Source of the DNA: Pseudomonas sp. PD9R | GTDB taxonomy: Bacteria; Pseudomonadota; Gammaproteobacteria; Pseudomonadales; Pseudomonadaceae | DNA length: 63,744 nt | Direction: 5' to 3' | Assembly: GCF_019200975.1 (NCBI RefSeq) | Contig: NZ_JAHTMR010000025.1 | Location: 1 to 63,744, forward strand | Shown here: positions 1 through 8,933 of the stretch, piece by piece | Layout: each line of letters begins with the position of its first letter | Position numbering within the stretch: the stretch's first letter is position 1 | Made by a program: the position numbers and the translations under genes | Notes under the pieces: model-generated | Database searches by the model: none | The model's input: the letters and a program-made list of their open reading frames with translations, nothing else | What the model was told of the DNA's origin: nothing

Positions 1-432
1 AACTCCAGCGAGCACTGCCCGCAAATTCGGTTGGGGTTATCGCCGCCATGGATGCAGCCAAAATTCATCGTCGGCATCGGCACGCTGAACTGCGAAGCGT
101 TGCGAATGGCGGTGCAATTGCGAGGCCGTCCAAAAGAGGTGCTGTTTCATTCTGATCAAGGTTGCCAATACACCAGCCACAAATTCAGGAATGAGATGCG
201 CAAGCATGGACTCCTGCAAAGCATGAGTCGTAAAGGTGAGTGCTGGGACAACGCCCCAATGGAGCGTTTCTTTGGCAGCCTGAAATCAGAGTGGGTTCCA
301 GAAGGCGGCTACAGCTCGGAGCATGAAGCCCGCGTGGATGTGCAGCGTTATGTGATGCGTTACAACAACGTCAGACTCCATAGCTACAACGACTACCGGT
401 CGCCGGTAGCTATGGAGAAACTGGCGGCGTGA
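1..432 (+). pseudogene. IS3-family transposase (OrfB) C-terminal part, truncated
   Basis: The frame is open from base 1 to the stop at 430-432 and encodes the C-terminal half of an IS3-type DDE integrase-like transposase. The second catalytic Asp lies in HSDQGCQYTS, and the catalytic Glu in the block NAPMERFFGSLKSE, which is typical of the family. The C-terminus has the usual YVMRYNNVRLHS...SPVAM pattern. The first catalytic Asp is not present. The residues before VGIG do not match the family well, so the left part may be frameshifted or deleted as well as cut by the window edge. A terminal inverted repeat follows. Treated as a partial or decayed copy. Confidence 0.8.
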
Positions 433-440
433 AACCTTAA

Positions 441-469
441 CTGGTGTCCAGAATTACTTGACCAGTTCA
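441..469. mobile_element. Right terminal repeat of the IS3-family element
   Basis: Just after the transposase stop lies a sequence reading tccagaattacttgacca and ending in TTCA. IS3-family elements end in CA and carry related terminal repeats. The IS probably ends at 469. The next bases (470-484, gcttcgctcctacga) look like a fragment of a REP repeat. The left end is outside the window, so the repeat cannot be paired here. Confidence 0.6.
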
Positions 470-496
470 GCTTCGCTCCTACGAAAAAGCGGGGTG

Positions 497-1168
497 TCAG
501 GCCTTGAGGGTTTTCACGCCTTCGCTCGTACCCAGCAACAGCAGATCCGCCGGACGTGCCGCGAACAAGCCGTTGGTGACCACGCCGACGATCGCATTGA
601 TCTGCGCTTCCAGCTCCACCGGATTGGTGATCTGCATGTTGAACACGTCGAGGATGATGTTGCCGTTGTCGGTCAACACGCCTTCGCGGTAGACCGGGTC
701 ACCGCCCAGCTTTACCAGTTCGCGGGCCACGTGGCTGCGGGCCATCGGGATCACTTCCACCGGCAGCGGGAACGCACCGAGCACCGGCACCAGTTTGCTG
801 GCGTCGGCGATGCAGATGAAGGTCTTGGCGACTGCCGCGACAATCTTCTCGCGGGTCAGGGCCGCGCCGCCGCCCTTGATCAGGTTCAGGTGCTCGTCGC
901 TTTCATCGGCGCCGTCGACGTAGAACTCCAGGTCGCTGACCGTGTTGAGTTCGTACACCGGAATGCCGTGGCCCTTGAGGCGGGCGGCGGTGGCTTCGGA
1001 GCTGGCGACCGCGCCATCGAATGCACCCTTGTGTTGGGCCAGGGCGTCGATGAAGCAGTTGGCGGTGGAGCCGGTGCCGACGCCGACGACGCTCTTGTCG
1101 TCGAGTTTCGGAAGGATGAAGTCGACGGCGGCCTGAGCCACTGCCTGTTTGAGTTGATCCTGGGTCAT
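497..1168 (-). CDS. rpiA: Ribose-5-phosphate isomerase A
   Basis: Interconverts ribose 5-phosphate and ribulose 5-phosphate in the non-oxidative pentose phosphate pathway in the cytosol. The product is 223 aa, the usual RpiA length. It shows the phosphate-binding GTGSTA (about residues 31-36), the DGADE motif (85-89) and KGGGAALTREK (98-108), whose Glu107 corresponds to the catalytic base. The start is MTQDQL at 1168. The frame stays open far upstream across ilvA, but that extension is antisense and has no coding character. It is divergent from ilvA with a REP pair between them, the same arrangement as in other pseudomonads. Confidence 0.96.
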   Translation of the reverse strand: MTQDQLKQAVAQAAVDFILPKLDDKSVVGVGTGSTANCFIDALAQHKGAFDGAVASSEATAARLKGHGIPVYELNTVSDLEFYVDGADESDEHLNLIKGGGAALTREKIVAAVAKTFICIADASKLVPVLGAFPLPVEVIPMARSHVARELVKLGGDPVYREGVLTDNGNIILDVFNMQITNPVELEAQINAIVGVVTNGLFAARPADLLLLGTSEGVKTLKA

Positions 1169-1250
1169 GCGGGCTCCGAGGTGCCGAAGAGGGGAGAACG
1201 AAAGGCCGACATTATAGGCTTCGGGGGCAGGGAAGGTCATTGCCCGATTT

Positions 1251-1350
1251 GTAGGAGCGAGCTTGCTCGCGAAGGTCGTGAACGATAAACCGTAAAAACC
1301 GATGCCCAGCGGCGCCTTCGGGTTTTTCGCGAGCGAGCTCGCTCCTACAG
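1251..1350. repeat. REP pair (gtaggagcgag type)
   Basis: Two inverted copies of the element gtaggagcgagcttgctcgc face each other around about 55 bp in the rpiA-ilvA divergent intergenic region. This is the usual Pseudomonas REP doublet (REPIN) layout. Confidence 0.85.
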
Positions 1351-1420
1351 GTGTGGTCGCCCGGCCGAAAGCCGGGTTAGACTCCATGGTCCTGCCCAAC
1401 CCGCTCAGTGATGCTTTCCG

Positions 1421-2935
1421 ATGCTTGAACAGTACGTCAAAAAGATCCTCACCTCGCGCGTTTATGACGTTGCCGTAGAAACCCCATTGCAGACAGCCCG
1501 TCAGCTCTCCGAGCGGCTGGGCAACAGTATTTGGCTCAAGCGCGAAGACTTGCAGCCAGTGTTCTCGTTCAAGATTCGTGGTGCTTATAACAAGCTGACC
1601 CAGTTGAGCGACGAAGAGCGCGCTCGCGGCGTGGTCACCGCGTCGGCGGGCAACCATGCGCAAGGCCTGGCCCTGGCGGCCAAGGTGTTGGGCGTGAAAG
1701 CGACCATCGTCATGCCCAAGACCACCCCCGAGATCAAGGTCGAAGGCGTACGTTCGCGCGGTGGCAAAGTGGTGCTGCACGGCGATTCGTTCCCGGAAGC
1801 CCTGGCCTACTCGCTGAAACTGGTCGACGAAAAAGGCTACGTCTACATTCACCCTTATGACGATCCCCACACCATTGCCGGGCAGGGCACGGTGGCCATG
1901 GAGATTCTGCGTCAGCATCCGGGGCGTCTGGACGCGATTTTCGTCCCGGTGGGCGGCGGCGGGCTGATCGCCGGTATTGCGGCCTACGTCAAATACCTTC
2001 GCCCTGAAATCAAGATCATCGGCGTCGAGCCGGACGATTCCAATTGCCTGCAAATGGCCATGGCGGCGGGTGAGCGCGTGGTACTGCCGACCGTGGGCCT
2101 CTTTGCCGACGGCGTCGCAGTGGCGCAGATCGGCCAGCACACGTTTGATATCTGCAAAGATTATGTCGATGAAGTGATCACCGTCAGCACCGATGAAATC
2201 TGCGCGGCGATCAAGGACATCTACGACGATACCCGCTCGATCACCGAGCCTGCCGGCGCCTTGGGCGTGGCGGGGATCAAAAAGTACGTTGAGCAGCGCG
2301 GCGTTACCGGGCACACCTTCGTGGCCATCGATTCCGGTGCCAACGTCAACTTCGATCGCTTGCGCCACGTTGCCGAACGCGCTGAACTGGGTGAGGGCCG
2401 TGAAGCCATCATCGCCGTGACCATTCCCGAGAAACCGGGCAGTTTCAAGGCGTTCTGCGAAGCAATCGGCAAGCGCCAGATCACCGAATTCAACTATCGC
2501 TACAACACCGGCAGCGAAGCGCACATCTTCGTCGGCGTGCAGACGCACCCGGACACTGACCCTCGCAGCGCGCTGATCGCCAGCCTCAGCGAGCAGGGCT
2601 TCCCGGTGATCGACCTGACTGACAACGAACTGGCCAAGTTGCACATCCGCCACATGGTCGGCGGTCGTGCGGCGCATGTGGTCGATGAAGTGATACTGCG
2701 CTTCGAATTCCCGGAGCGTCCGGGGGCGTTGTTCAACTTCCTGAACAAACTCGGCGGGCGCTGGAACATCTCGATGTTCCACTATCGCAACCATGGTGCG
2801 GCGGATGGTCGTGTGGTCGCGGGCCTGCAAGTGCCTCGCGATGAGCGTCATCTGGTGCCGGCGGCGCTGGAAGAAATCGGCTACCCGTATTGGGACGAAA
2901 CCGACAACCCGGCCTATCAGCTGTTTCTGGGCTGA
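1421..2935 (+). CDS. ilvA: Threonine ammonia-lyase, biosynthetic
   Basis: Deaminates threonine to 2-oxobutanoate, the first committed step of isoleucine synthesis; PLP-dependent, cytosolic. The 504 aa product has an N-terminal PLP fold (about 1-320) with the Schiff-base lysine Lys51 in FSFKIRGAYNK, the cofactor loop SAGNHAQG and the phosphate-binding VGGGGL. Two tandem ACT-like regulatory domains follow (about 325-504), as expected for the isoleucine-inhibited, valine-activated biosynthetic form. Length matches E. coli IlvA (514 aa). It is monocistronic or weakly linked to the small membrane gene 39 bp downstream. Confidence 0.96.
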   Translation: MLEQYVKKILTSRVYDVAVETPLQTARQLSERLGNSIWLKREDLQPVFSFKIRGAYNKLTQLSDEERARGVVTASAGNHAQGLALAAKVLGVKATIVMPKTTPEIKVEGVRSRGGKVVLHGDSFPEALAYSLKLVDEKGYVYIHPYDDPHTIAGQGTVAMEILRQHPGRLDAIFVPVGGGGLIAGIAAYVKYLRPEIKIIGVEPDDSNCLQMAMAAGERVVLPTVGLFADGVAVAQIGQHTFDICKDYVDEVITVSTDEICAAIKDIYDDTRSITEPAGALGVAGIKKYVEQRGVTGHTFVAIDSGANVNFDRLRHVAERAELGEGREAIIAVTIPEKPGSFKAFCEAIGKRQITEFNYRYNTGSEAHIFVGVQTHPDTDPRSALIASLSEQGFPVIDLTDNELAKLHIRHMVGGRAAHVVDEVILRFEFPERPGALFNFLNKLGGRWNISMFHYRNHGAADGRVVAGLQVPRDERHLVPAALEEIGYPYWDETDNPAYQLFLG

Positions 2936-2974
2936 ACGGCTACGCTGTTGGGCAGGCTATAAGGAAATTGGACA

Positions 2975-3400
2975 ATGGAAACGTTAACTGCCCTGAAAGC
3001 GGCGCACATGGTGGCGACGCTAGTGTTGCTGGTGTGCGCGTTGAGTCTGGGGATCTGGGTCTGGCGGGCTCGTCGTAACGGCGACGCAACGGCGGGAAGC
3101 CGCACCTTGCAGCGGCCGCGAGTGTTCATCTGGCTGTTGATGGGGTTGGCGCTGCTGAGCATGCCATTTACCGGGTGGTGGATGGTGCATCTGGTGGGGT
3201 GGCCGCTGGGGCAAGCCTGGTTGCTGGCGTCGAGCGTGTTGTACACCGTGGCGGCGCTGGCCTGGTTCTGGCTGTTGGTGCGGCTGAATAAGTTGCGCAA
3301 GGCACCGGGTGGCGTGGGGAAATTTACCTTTGCCTTGGCGTTGTTCAGTTTTGTCTGTTTTATTGCCATTGCCGGGTTGATGGGCGCGAAGCCCGTATGA
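2975..3400 (+). CDS. DUF2269-type integral membrane protein
   Basis: A 141 aa protein with four hydrophobic segments at about residues 9-28, 48-66, 76-98 and 116-136, and positive loops such as RARR and RLNKLRK. It has no enzymatic motif. The pattern fits the DUF2269 family of small predicted inner-membrane proteins, whose function is unknown. It starts 39 bp after ilvA in the same direction and may be co-transcribed. It converges on a HAD phosphatase gene across a REP pair. Confidence 0.75.
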   Translation: METLTALKAAHMVATLVLLVCALSLGIWVWRARRNGDATAGSRTLQRPRVFIWLLMGLALLSMPFTGWWMVHLVGWPLGQAWLLASSVLYTVAALAWFWLLVRLNKLRKAPGGVGKFTFALALFSFVCFIAIAGLMGAKPV

Positions 3401-3404
3401 ATTG

Positions 3405-3477
3405 AAAAGATCGCAGCCTTCGGCCGCTCCTACATAGATCAGTGTAGGAGCTGCCGAAGGCTGCGATCTTTTGATCT
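3405..3477. repeat. REP pair (gatcgcagccttcggcagctcctac type)
   Basis: Two inverted copies separated by a short loop fill the gap between the convergent DUF2269 and HAD genes. The RNA would form a long stem ending in a T-rich stretch on both strands, so it may also act as a bidirectional terminator. Confidence 0.85.
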
Positions 3478-4134
3478 TCAGTCGCGCAACGACATCACCG
3501 GCCAGCCACGCTTCTCGGCCTCGGCCCGCAGATTCGGATCAGGATCGACCGCCACCGGATTAGCCACCTGCTCCAGCAAGGGCAAGTCATTCATCGAATC
3601 GCTGTAGAAGTAGCTGTCTTCCAGCGAATGCCCGGTCTCTTCCAGCCAACGATTCAGTCTTGTCACCTTGCCTTCACGGAAGCACGGCACGTCGGTGCTG
3701 CGCCCGGTGTAGCGCCCGTCCAGCATCTCGCATTCGGTGGCGATCAGGGTTTCGACGCCCAGGCGCACGGCAATCGGCCCGGTCACGAAACGGTTGGTGG
3801 CAGTGATGATCACCAGTTTGTCGCCGGCGGCGCGGTGCTTGGCCAGCAGTTCGATGGCCTTGGGCAGCATGATCGGTTCGATGCAGTCGCGCATGTAATC
3901 GCTGTGCCACAGATCCAGCGTGGCCATTTCGGTGCGGCCGAGGACTTCCAGGCAGAAGTTCAGGTAGGCAGCGTTATCCAGCTTGCCGGCCAGGTAGTCC
4001 TGATAGAACTCGTCGTTGCGTGTCTTGTAGGCGACGGCGTCGAGGAAGCCGCGTTCACACAGGTAGTCGCCCCAAGCGTGGTCGCTGTCACCGCCCAGAA
4101 GCGTGTTGTCCAAGTCGAATAAAGCCAGCCGCAT
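3478..4134 (-). CDS. HAD-superfamily (subfamily IB, SerB-like) phosphatase
   Basis: A 218 aa cytosolic HAD phosphatase. Motif I is FDLDNT with nucleophile Asp7 and acid/base Asp9. Motif II lies in IITATNRF (Thr). A downstream Lys and motif IV SDSMNDLPLL complete the site. The SerB-like insertion between motifs I and II is helical and about 70 residues long. The family includes phosphoserine phosphatases and histidinol-phosphate phosphatases, but the substrate cannot be read here. It is divergent from rppH, and a 13-bp inverted repeat lies in the shared intergenic region. Confidence 0.85.
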   Translation of the reverse strand: MRLALFDLDNTLLGGDSDHAWGDYLCERGFLDAVAYKTRNDEFYQDYLAGKLDNAAYLNFCLEVLGRTEMATLDLWHSDYMRDCIEPIMLPKAIELLAKHRAAGDKLVIITATNRFVTGPIAVRLGVETLIATECEMLDGRYTGRSTDVPCFREGKVTRLNRWLEETGHSLEDSYFYSDSMNDLPLLEQVANPVAVDPDPNLRAEAEKRGWPVMSLRD

Positions 4135-4147
4135 TGCAGTTACTCGC

Positions 4148-4188
4148 TGAAAAGTCTGTAGAAAGGTGTCCAGAATACGGACTTTTCA
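4148..4188. promoter_or_regulatory. 13-bp inverted repeat between HAD phosphatase gene and rppH
   Basis: TGAAAAGTCTGTA (4148-4160) is mirrored by TACGGACTTTTCA (4176-4188), 12 of 13 positions matching, with 15 bp between. It sits 14 bp upstream of the HAD start and 90 bp upstream of rppH. It could be an operator for a dimeric regulator or a hairpin in one leader. No regulator is recognised. Confidence 0.4.
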
Positions 4189-4277
4189 CAAGAGTGCACA
4201 TAACGTAGGTCGGCGCGTTGCTGCCTTCACAACCTTTGTGGAACAATGCGGCGACATGCGTTTGCGAGGTTGTTGCC

Positions 4278-4757
4278 GTGATCGACCCCGATGGTTTCCG
4301 TCCTAATGTCGGGATCATTCTCACGAATGATGCCGGACAGGTGCTATGGGCTCGCCGTATCAATCAAGATGCCTGGCAGTTTCCTCAAGGCGGGATCAAC
4401 CCCCAGGAGACACCGGAAGACGCCTTGTACCGCGAGTTGAACGAAGAAGTAGGCCTGGAGCGCGAAGATGTTGAAATTCTCGCCTGCACCCGAGGCTGGT
4501 TGCGCTATCGTTTGCCGCAAAGACTGGTTCGCACGCACAGCCAACCGCTGTGCATCGGCCAGAAGCAGAAATGGTTTCTCCTGCGCCTGATCTCCAACGA
4601 GCAGCGGGTGCGGATGGATTTGACCGGTAAACCGGAGTTCGATGGCTGGCGCTGGGTCAGCTATTGGTATCCGTTGGGCCAGGTGGTGACATTCAAGCGC
4701 GAGGTGTATCGACGCGCTCTCAAAGAGCTTGCCCCGCGCCTTTTAGCGCGCGACTGA
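4278..4757 (+). CDS. rppH: RNA pyrophosphohydrolase (Nudix)
   Basis: Removes pyrophosphate from the 5' end of triphosphorylated mRNA, which primes decay by RNase E. The start is a GTG at 4278 giving MIDPDGFRPNVGIILTN, the canonical 159 aa N-terminus; the upstream in-frame ATG at 4218 adds a non-conserved tail. The Nudix box reads GGINPQETPEDALYRELNEEVGL with the GX5EX7REUXEEXG pattern. A purine-rich GAGGT precedes the GTG. ptsP begins 22 bp downstream, a pairing (nudH-ptsP) seen in many gammaproteobacteria and likely an operon. Confidence 0.95.
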   Translation: MIDPDGFRPNVGIILTNDAGQVLWARRINQDAWQFPQGGINPQETPEDALYRELNEEVGLEREDVEILACTRGWLRYRLPQRLVRTHSQPLCIGQKQKWFLLRLISNEQRVRMDLTGKPEFDGWRWVSYWYPLGQVVTFKREVYRRALKELAPRLLARD

Positions 4758-4779
4758 CGACGGAGTTCGACCCCGAGCC

Positions 4780-7059
4780 ATGCTCAATACGCTGCGCAAG
4801 ATCGTCCAGGAAGTTAACTCCGCCAAGGATCTCAAGGCGGCGTTGGGGATTATTGTGTTGCGCGTCAAAGAGGCCATGGGCAGCCAGGTCTGCTCGGTCT
4901 ACCTGCTTGACCCCGAGACCAACCGTTTCGTGCTGATGGCCACCGAGGGCTTGAACAAGCGCTCGATCGGCAAGGTCAGCATGGCGCCCAATGAAGGTCT
5001 GGTCGGCCTGGTCGGCACGCGTGAAGAACCCCTGAACCTCGAAAACGCCGCGGATCACCCGCGCTATCGCTACTTCGCCGAAACCGGCGAAGAACGCTAC
5101 GCCTCGTTCCTCGGGGCGCCGATCATTCACCACCGTCGCGTCGTCGGCGTGTTGGTCATCCAGCAAAAAGAACGCCGCCAGTTCGATGAAGGTGAAGAAG
5201 CCTTCCTCGTGACCATGAGTGCGCAGCTCGCCGGCGTTATCGCCCACGCCGAGGCCACCGGGTCCATCCGTGGTCTGGGTCGTCAGGGTAAAGGTATCCA
5301 GGAAGCCAAGTTCATCGGCGTGCCGGGTTCGCCGGGTGCGGCAGTCGGTACGGCGGTGGTCATGCTGCCACCGGCCGATCTGGACGTGGTGCCCGACAAG
5401 ACCATCACCGACATCGACGCCGAACTCGGGCTGTTCAAGACCGCCATCGAAGGCGTGCGCGCCGACATGCGCACCTTGTCCGCCAAACTCGCGACGCAGT
5501 TGCGCCCCGAAGAGCGCGCCTTGTTCGACGTCTACCTGATGATGCTCGACGACGCGGCGCTGGGCAGCGAAGTGACGACTGTCATCAAGACCGGTCAGTG
5601 GGCCCAAGGCGCGTTGCGTCAGGTGGTTACCGATCACGTCAACCGCTTCGAATTGATGGACGACGCCTACCTGCGTGAGCGTGCATCGGACGTGAAGGAC
5701 CTCGGTCGCCGTCTGCTTGCTTACTTGCAAGAAGAGCGGCAGCAAACCCTGGTTTACCCCGACAACACCATTCTGATCAGCGAAGAGCTGACGCCGGCGA
5801 TGCTCGGCGAGGTGCCGGAAGGCAAGCTGGCCGGTCTGGTCTCGGTTCTCGGTTCCGGCAACTCCCATGTGGCGATCCTGGCCCGTGCGATGGGCATCCC
5901 GACGGTGATGGGCCTGGTCGACCTGCCGTATTCCAAGGTCGATGGCATTCAGATGATCGTCGACGGCTACCACGGCGAGGTCTACACCAACCCGAGCGAC
6001 GTGCTGCGCAAGCAGTTCGCCGAAGTGGTCGAGGAAGAGAAGCAGTTGGCCCTCGGCCTGGATGCCTTGCGCGATCTGCCGTGTATCACGGTCGATGGCC
6101 ACCGCATGCCGTTGTGGGTCAACACCGGCCTGCTGGCTGACGTGGCGCGCGCGCAAAAGCGGGGTGCTGAAGGCGTCGGGCTGTATCGCACCGAAGTGCC
6201 GTTCATGATCAACCAGCGGTTCCCGAGTGAAAAGGAACAACTGGCGATCTACCGCGAGCAACTCGCCGCGTTCCATCCGCAACCGGTAACCATGCGCAGC
6301 CTGGACATCGGTGGGGACAAGGCACTGTCGTACTTCCCGATCAAGGAAGACAACCCGTTCCTCGGTTGGCGCGGCATTCGCGTCACCCTCGACCACCCGG
6401 AAATCTTCCTGGTGCAGACCCGCGCGATGCTCAAGGCCAGTGAAGGCCTGAACAACCTGCGCATACTGTTGCCGATGATCTCCGGCACCCACGAGCTCGA
6501 AGAAGCCCTGCACCTGATCCACCGGGCCTGGGGCGAAGTGCGCGATGAAGGCACCGATGTGCCGATGCCGCCGATTGGCGTGATGATCGAAATTCCGGCA
6601 GCGGTGTATCAGACCAAGGAACTGGCGCGGCAGGTGGACTTCCTGTCCGTCGGCTCGAACGACCTGACCCAGTATCTGCTGGCCGTGGACCGCAACAACC
6701 CACGGGTGGCCGATCTCTACGATTACCTGCACCCGGCCGTACTTCAGGCATTGCAGAACGTGGTGCGCGATGCCCATGCCGAAGGCAAACCGGTGAGCAT
6801 CTGCGGCGAGATGGCGGGTGACCCGGCGGCGGCGGTGCTGTTGATGGCGATGGGCTTCGACAGCTTGTCGATGAACGCCACCAACTTGCCGAAAGTGAAA
6901 TGGATGCTGCGTCAGATCAACCTGAGCAAGGCCAAGGAATTGCTGGCCGAGCTGATGACCATCGACAACCCGCAAGTTATCCACAGCTCGTTGCAACTGG
7001 CGCTGAAAAACCTGGGGTTGGCGCGGATGATCAATCCGGCGGCGATCAAGCCGCTCTAA
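4780..7059 (+). CDS. ptsP: Phosphoenolpyruvate-protein phosphotransferase PtsP (Enzyme I-Ntr)
   Basis: First phosphoryl carrier of the nitrogen PTS, passing phosphate from PEP to NPr and then to PtsN; regulatory rather than sugar-transporting. The 759 aa product has an N-terminal GAF domain (about 1-160), a linker, then the Enzyme I phosphotransfer domain with active-site His363 in GSGNSHVAILARAMG, and a C-terminal PEP-binding TIM barrel containing RTEVPFM, RSLDIGGDK and SVGSNDLTQY. The GAF domain and the length separate it from sugar PtsI. It follows rppH by 22 bp. Confidence 0.96.
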   Translation: MLNTLRKIVQEVNSAKDLKAALGIIVLRVKEAMGSQVCSVYLLDPETNRFVLMATEGLNKRSIGKVSMAPNEGLVGLVGTREEPLNLENAADHPRYRYFAETGEERYASFLGAPIIHHRRVVGVLVIQQKERRQFDEGEEAFLVTMSAQLAGVIAHAEATGSIRGLGRQGKGIQEAKFIGVPGSPGAAVGTAVVMLPPADLDVVPDKTITDIDAELGLFKTAIEGVRADMRTLSAKLATQLRPEERALFDVYLMMLDDAALGSEVTTVIKTGQWAQGALRQVVTDHVNRFELMDDAYLRERASDVKDLGRRLLAYLQEERQQTLVYPDNTILISEELTPAMLGEVPEGKLAGLVSVLGSGNSHVAILARAMGIPTVMGLVDLPYSKVDGIQMIVDGYHGEVYTNPSDVLRKQFAEVVEEEKQLALGLDALRDLPCITVDGHRMPLWVNTGLLADVARAQKRGAEGVGLYRTEVPFMINQRFPSEKEQLAIYREQLAAFHPQPVTMRSLDIGGDKALSYFPIKEDNPFLGWRGIRVTLDHPEIFLVQTRAMLKASEGLNNLRILLPMISGTHELEEALHLIHRAWGEVRDEGTDVPMPPIGVMIEIPAAVYQTKELARQVDFLSVGSNDLTQYLLAVDRNNPRVADLYDYLHPAVLQALQNVVRDAHAEGKPVSICGEMAGDPAAAVLLMAMGFDSLSMNATNLPKVKWMLRQINLSKAKELLAELMTIDNPQVIHSSLQLALKNLGLARMINPAAIKPL

Positions 7060-7073
7060 AACTGCGCTGGCCC

Positions 7074-7166
7074 CTTCGCGGGCAAGCCTCGCTCCTACAG
7101 TATTTGTGTCGTTCGCGATATTGCGTACAACCTGATCCTGTAGGAGCGAGGCTTGCCCGCGAAGGC
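7074..7166. repeat. REP pair (cgcgggcaagcctcgctcctacag type)
   Basis: Two inverted copies separated by about 40 bp lie between the convergent ptsP and NRDE genes. No other element was seen in the gap. Confidence 0.85.
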
Positions 7167-7188
7167 GTCATTCCAGACAGCGCAAAAA

Positions 7189-7935
7189 CTAAACCCTGAA
7201 CTCCACTTCCCCAAGATGCCCGCCATACGGTCCGAAGCTCCTTTCGACCACATGCCGCGTCCCGTCCGCCTGCACAATCAGCGCCGTGCTCGCCCGCGTC
7301 CCGTAACTCTGGCTGGCAATGAACACACTCGACAGCAGCGTCTCGGTGGCCAATCCCACCCCGGTATCCGGTAGCTCGGCAAATGGCGCGGTCTGCGGAT
7401 CGCCCAGCAGGGCCAGCAACGCCTGAGGCTGCGGATCATCGAGCACCTCGCTCAACGCAGCTTTCGCCTTGAGCAGTTTTGGCCACGGCGTATCCAGCCC
7501 GGCATTCGACAAGCCGTAAACCCCCGGTTGCAGCATCACCGCTTCCGACTCTCGGGCATTGAAGTGCCAGAGCTCGTGGGAATTGCCGAGCAGCAGGTTA
7601 AACCCACCATATTCTGGCGAACGTGCGACAACGTCGGCTAAATAGTCGTCAATCGGCAATTCGCCGGCGAGAAAACGCGCTACCAGCTCGCCGCGGGATT
7701 TACGCCCTGGCGGCCGATGCGGATCACGGATATTGGTCAGCGCGGCAAAGCGCCCGTTGGCGCCTAGACCCAGCCAGGTACCGCCAGCCTCCAGGTCGCG
7801 ACCGGCGTGCACGTGCACTGCTTCGGGCCATTGCGCCAACGGCAGGGTGGGGCGGGCGTAGAATTCGTCGCGGTTGGCCGCCACGATCAGCGGCTGGGCA
7901 TGACCCGGTCGCCAAGCGAAAACAATCAGGCACAT
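7189..7935 (-). CDS. NRDE-family protein (TANGO2 homologue)
   Basis: A 248 aa protein starting MCLIVFAW, with the family signature NRDE at residues 21-24 followed by FYARPTLPL. Further family blocks are AGRDLEAGGTWLGL and FAALTNIRD. The family is widespread and includes eukaryotic TANGO2. Its biochemical role is not settled; links to haem trafficking and to coenzyme A metabolism have been proposed. There is no signal peptide, so a cytosolic location is likely. It is divergent from the TauE/SafE permease with about 130 bp between. Confidence 0.85.
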   Translation of the reverse strand: MCLIVFAWRPGHAQPLIVAANRDEFYARPTLPLAQWPEAVHVHAGRDLEAGGTWLGLGANGRFAALTNIRDPHRPPGRKSRGELVARFLAGELPIDDYLADVVARSPEYGGFNLLLGNSHELWHFNARESEAVMLQPGVYGLSNAGLDTPWPKLLKAKAALSEVLDDPQPQALLALLGDPQTAPFAELPDTGVGLATETLLSSVFIASQSYGTRASTALIVQADGTRHVVERSFGPYGGHLGEVEFRV

Positions 7936-8067
7936 AAGGTGGTCCTTGTGTGTTTTTTGCCCACTCTACGCAGTCATCGTGCGGGTATCCATCGCCATCC
8001 AGTGGAGCCCAAGGCCATGCATCCGTTACCATGCCGCTCCGGTTTTGGGGTTGGGTGGGGAAGCATC

Positions 8068-8850
8068 ATGGAATTTCTGCTCTATCTGGCGCTCGGCGCC
8101 TGTGCCGGCGTGCTGGCCGGGCTGTTTGGAGTAGGCGGCGGGATCATCATTGTCCCGGTGCTGGTGTTCAGTTTTACCCTGCAAGGTTTCGACGCATCGA
8201 TCCTGACCCACCTGGCGGTTGGCACGTCCCTGGCGACGATCATTTTCACTTCGGTCAATGCGGTACGCGAACACCATCGCCGTGGCGCCGTGCGTTGGCC
8301 GATTTTCGTCTGGATGACCGTCGGCATCCTGATCGGCGCCGGTTTCGGCGCGCTGACCGCCGAAGCGATCTCCGGGCCCAACCTGCAGAAGATCATCGGC
8401 GTGTTCGCGCTGGTCATCGCGGCTCAGCTGATGCTGGACGTCAAACCCAAGGCCAGCCGAACGGTGCCGGGCAAAGTCGGTCTGACCGTGGCAGGTACAG
8501 TGATTGGCTGGGCTTCAGCGATTTTCGGGATTGGCGGCGGTTCGCTGACCGTGCCATTCCTGACCTGGCGCAGCGTGCCAATGCAGCAAGCGGTGGCCAC
8601 ATCCTCGGCTTGCGGCTTGCCGATCGCCTTGGCAAGTGCATTAAGTTTCATGATTCTGGGCTGGCACGATCCATTGCTGCCGGCCCATAGTCTCGGTTTT
8701 ATTTATTTGCCGGCGCTGCTGGGCATTGCCCTGACCAGCATGGTCTTCGCCCGCTTCGGTGCGCGATTGGCCCACAAGTTGTCGCCGAAGTTGCTGAAAA
8801 GACTGTTTGCCGCTTTGCTGTTCTGCGTCGGCCTGAACTTCCTGCTCTGA
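8068..8850 (+). CDS. TauE/SafE-family membrane permease (putative sulfite/organosulfonate exporter)
   Basis: A 260 aa membrane protein with about eight hydrophobic segments. It has the internal two-fold repeat of the family: GLFGVGGGIIIVPVL near the N-terminus and IFGIGGGSLTVPFL near the middle. The start is MEFLLYLALG at 8068; an upstream extension of the frame is low-complexity and lacks family similarity. Members export sulfite, sulfoacetate or related anions, but the substrate here is unknown. lgt follows 83 bp downstream in the same direction, the order I recall from other Pseudomonas. Confidence 0.85.
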   Translation: MEFLLYLALGACAGVLAGLFGVGGGIIIVPVLVFSFTLQGFDASILTHLAVGTSLATIIFTSVNAVREHHRRGAVRWPIFVWMTVGILIGAGFGALTAEAISGPNLQKIIGVFALVIAAQLMLDVKPKASRTVPGKVGLTVAGTVIGWASAIFGIGGGSLTVPFLTWRSVPMQQAVATSSACGLPIALASALSFMILGWHDPLLPAHSLGFIYLPALLGIALTSMVFARFGARLAHKLSPKLLKRLFAALLFCVGLNFLL

Positions 8851-8933
8851 CGCGCAGCGCAATCCTGGCTTAATCCTGAGGTGGCAGCGTCGCCCGGGAA
8901 TTTTGAAGATTTAAACTCTAACGAGGAGTCGCA

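Noticed and set aside
497..2851. rpiA as a 784-residue protein
   Set aside because: Only the last 223 residues match RpiA. The first 561 are antisense to ilvA and have no coding character.
4720..6996. 758-codon open frame on the minus strand opposite ptsP
   Set aside because: It mirrors ptsP and its translation is rich in His, Arg and Gln without any domain; a typical antisense shadow in high-GC DNA. The same applies to long frames at 9165-10868, 25870-27621, 44960-46423 and 58759-60039.
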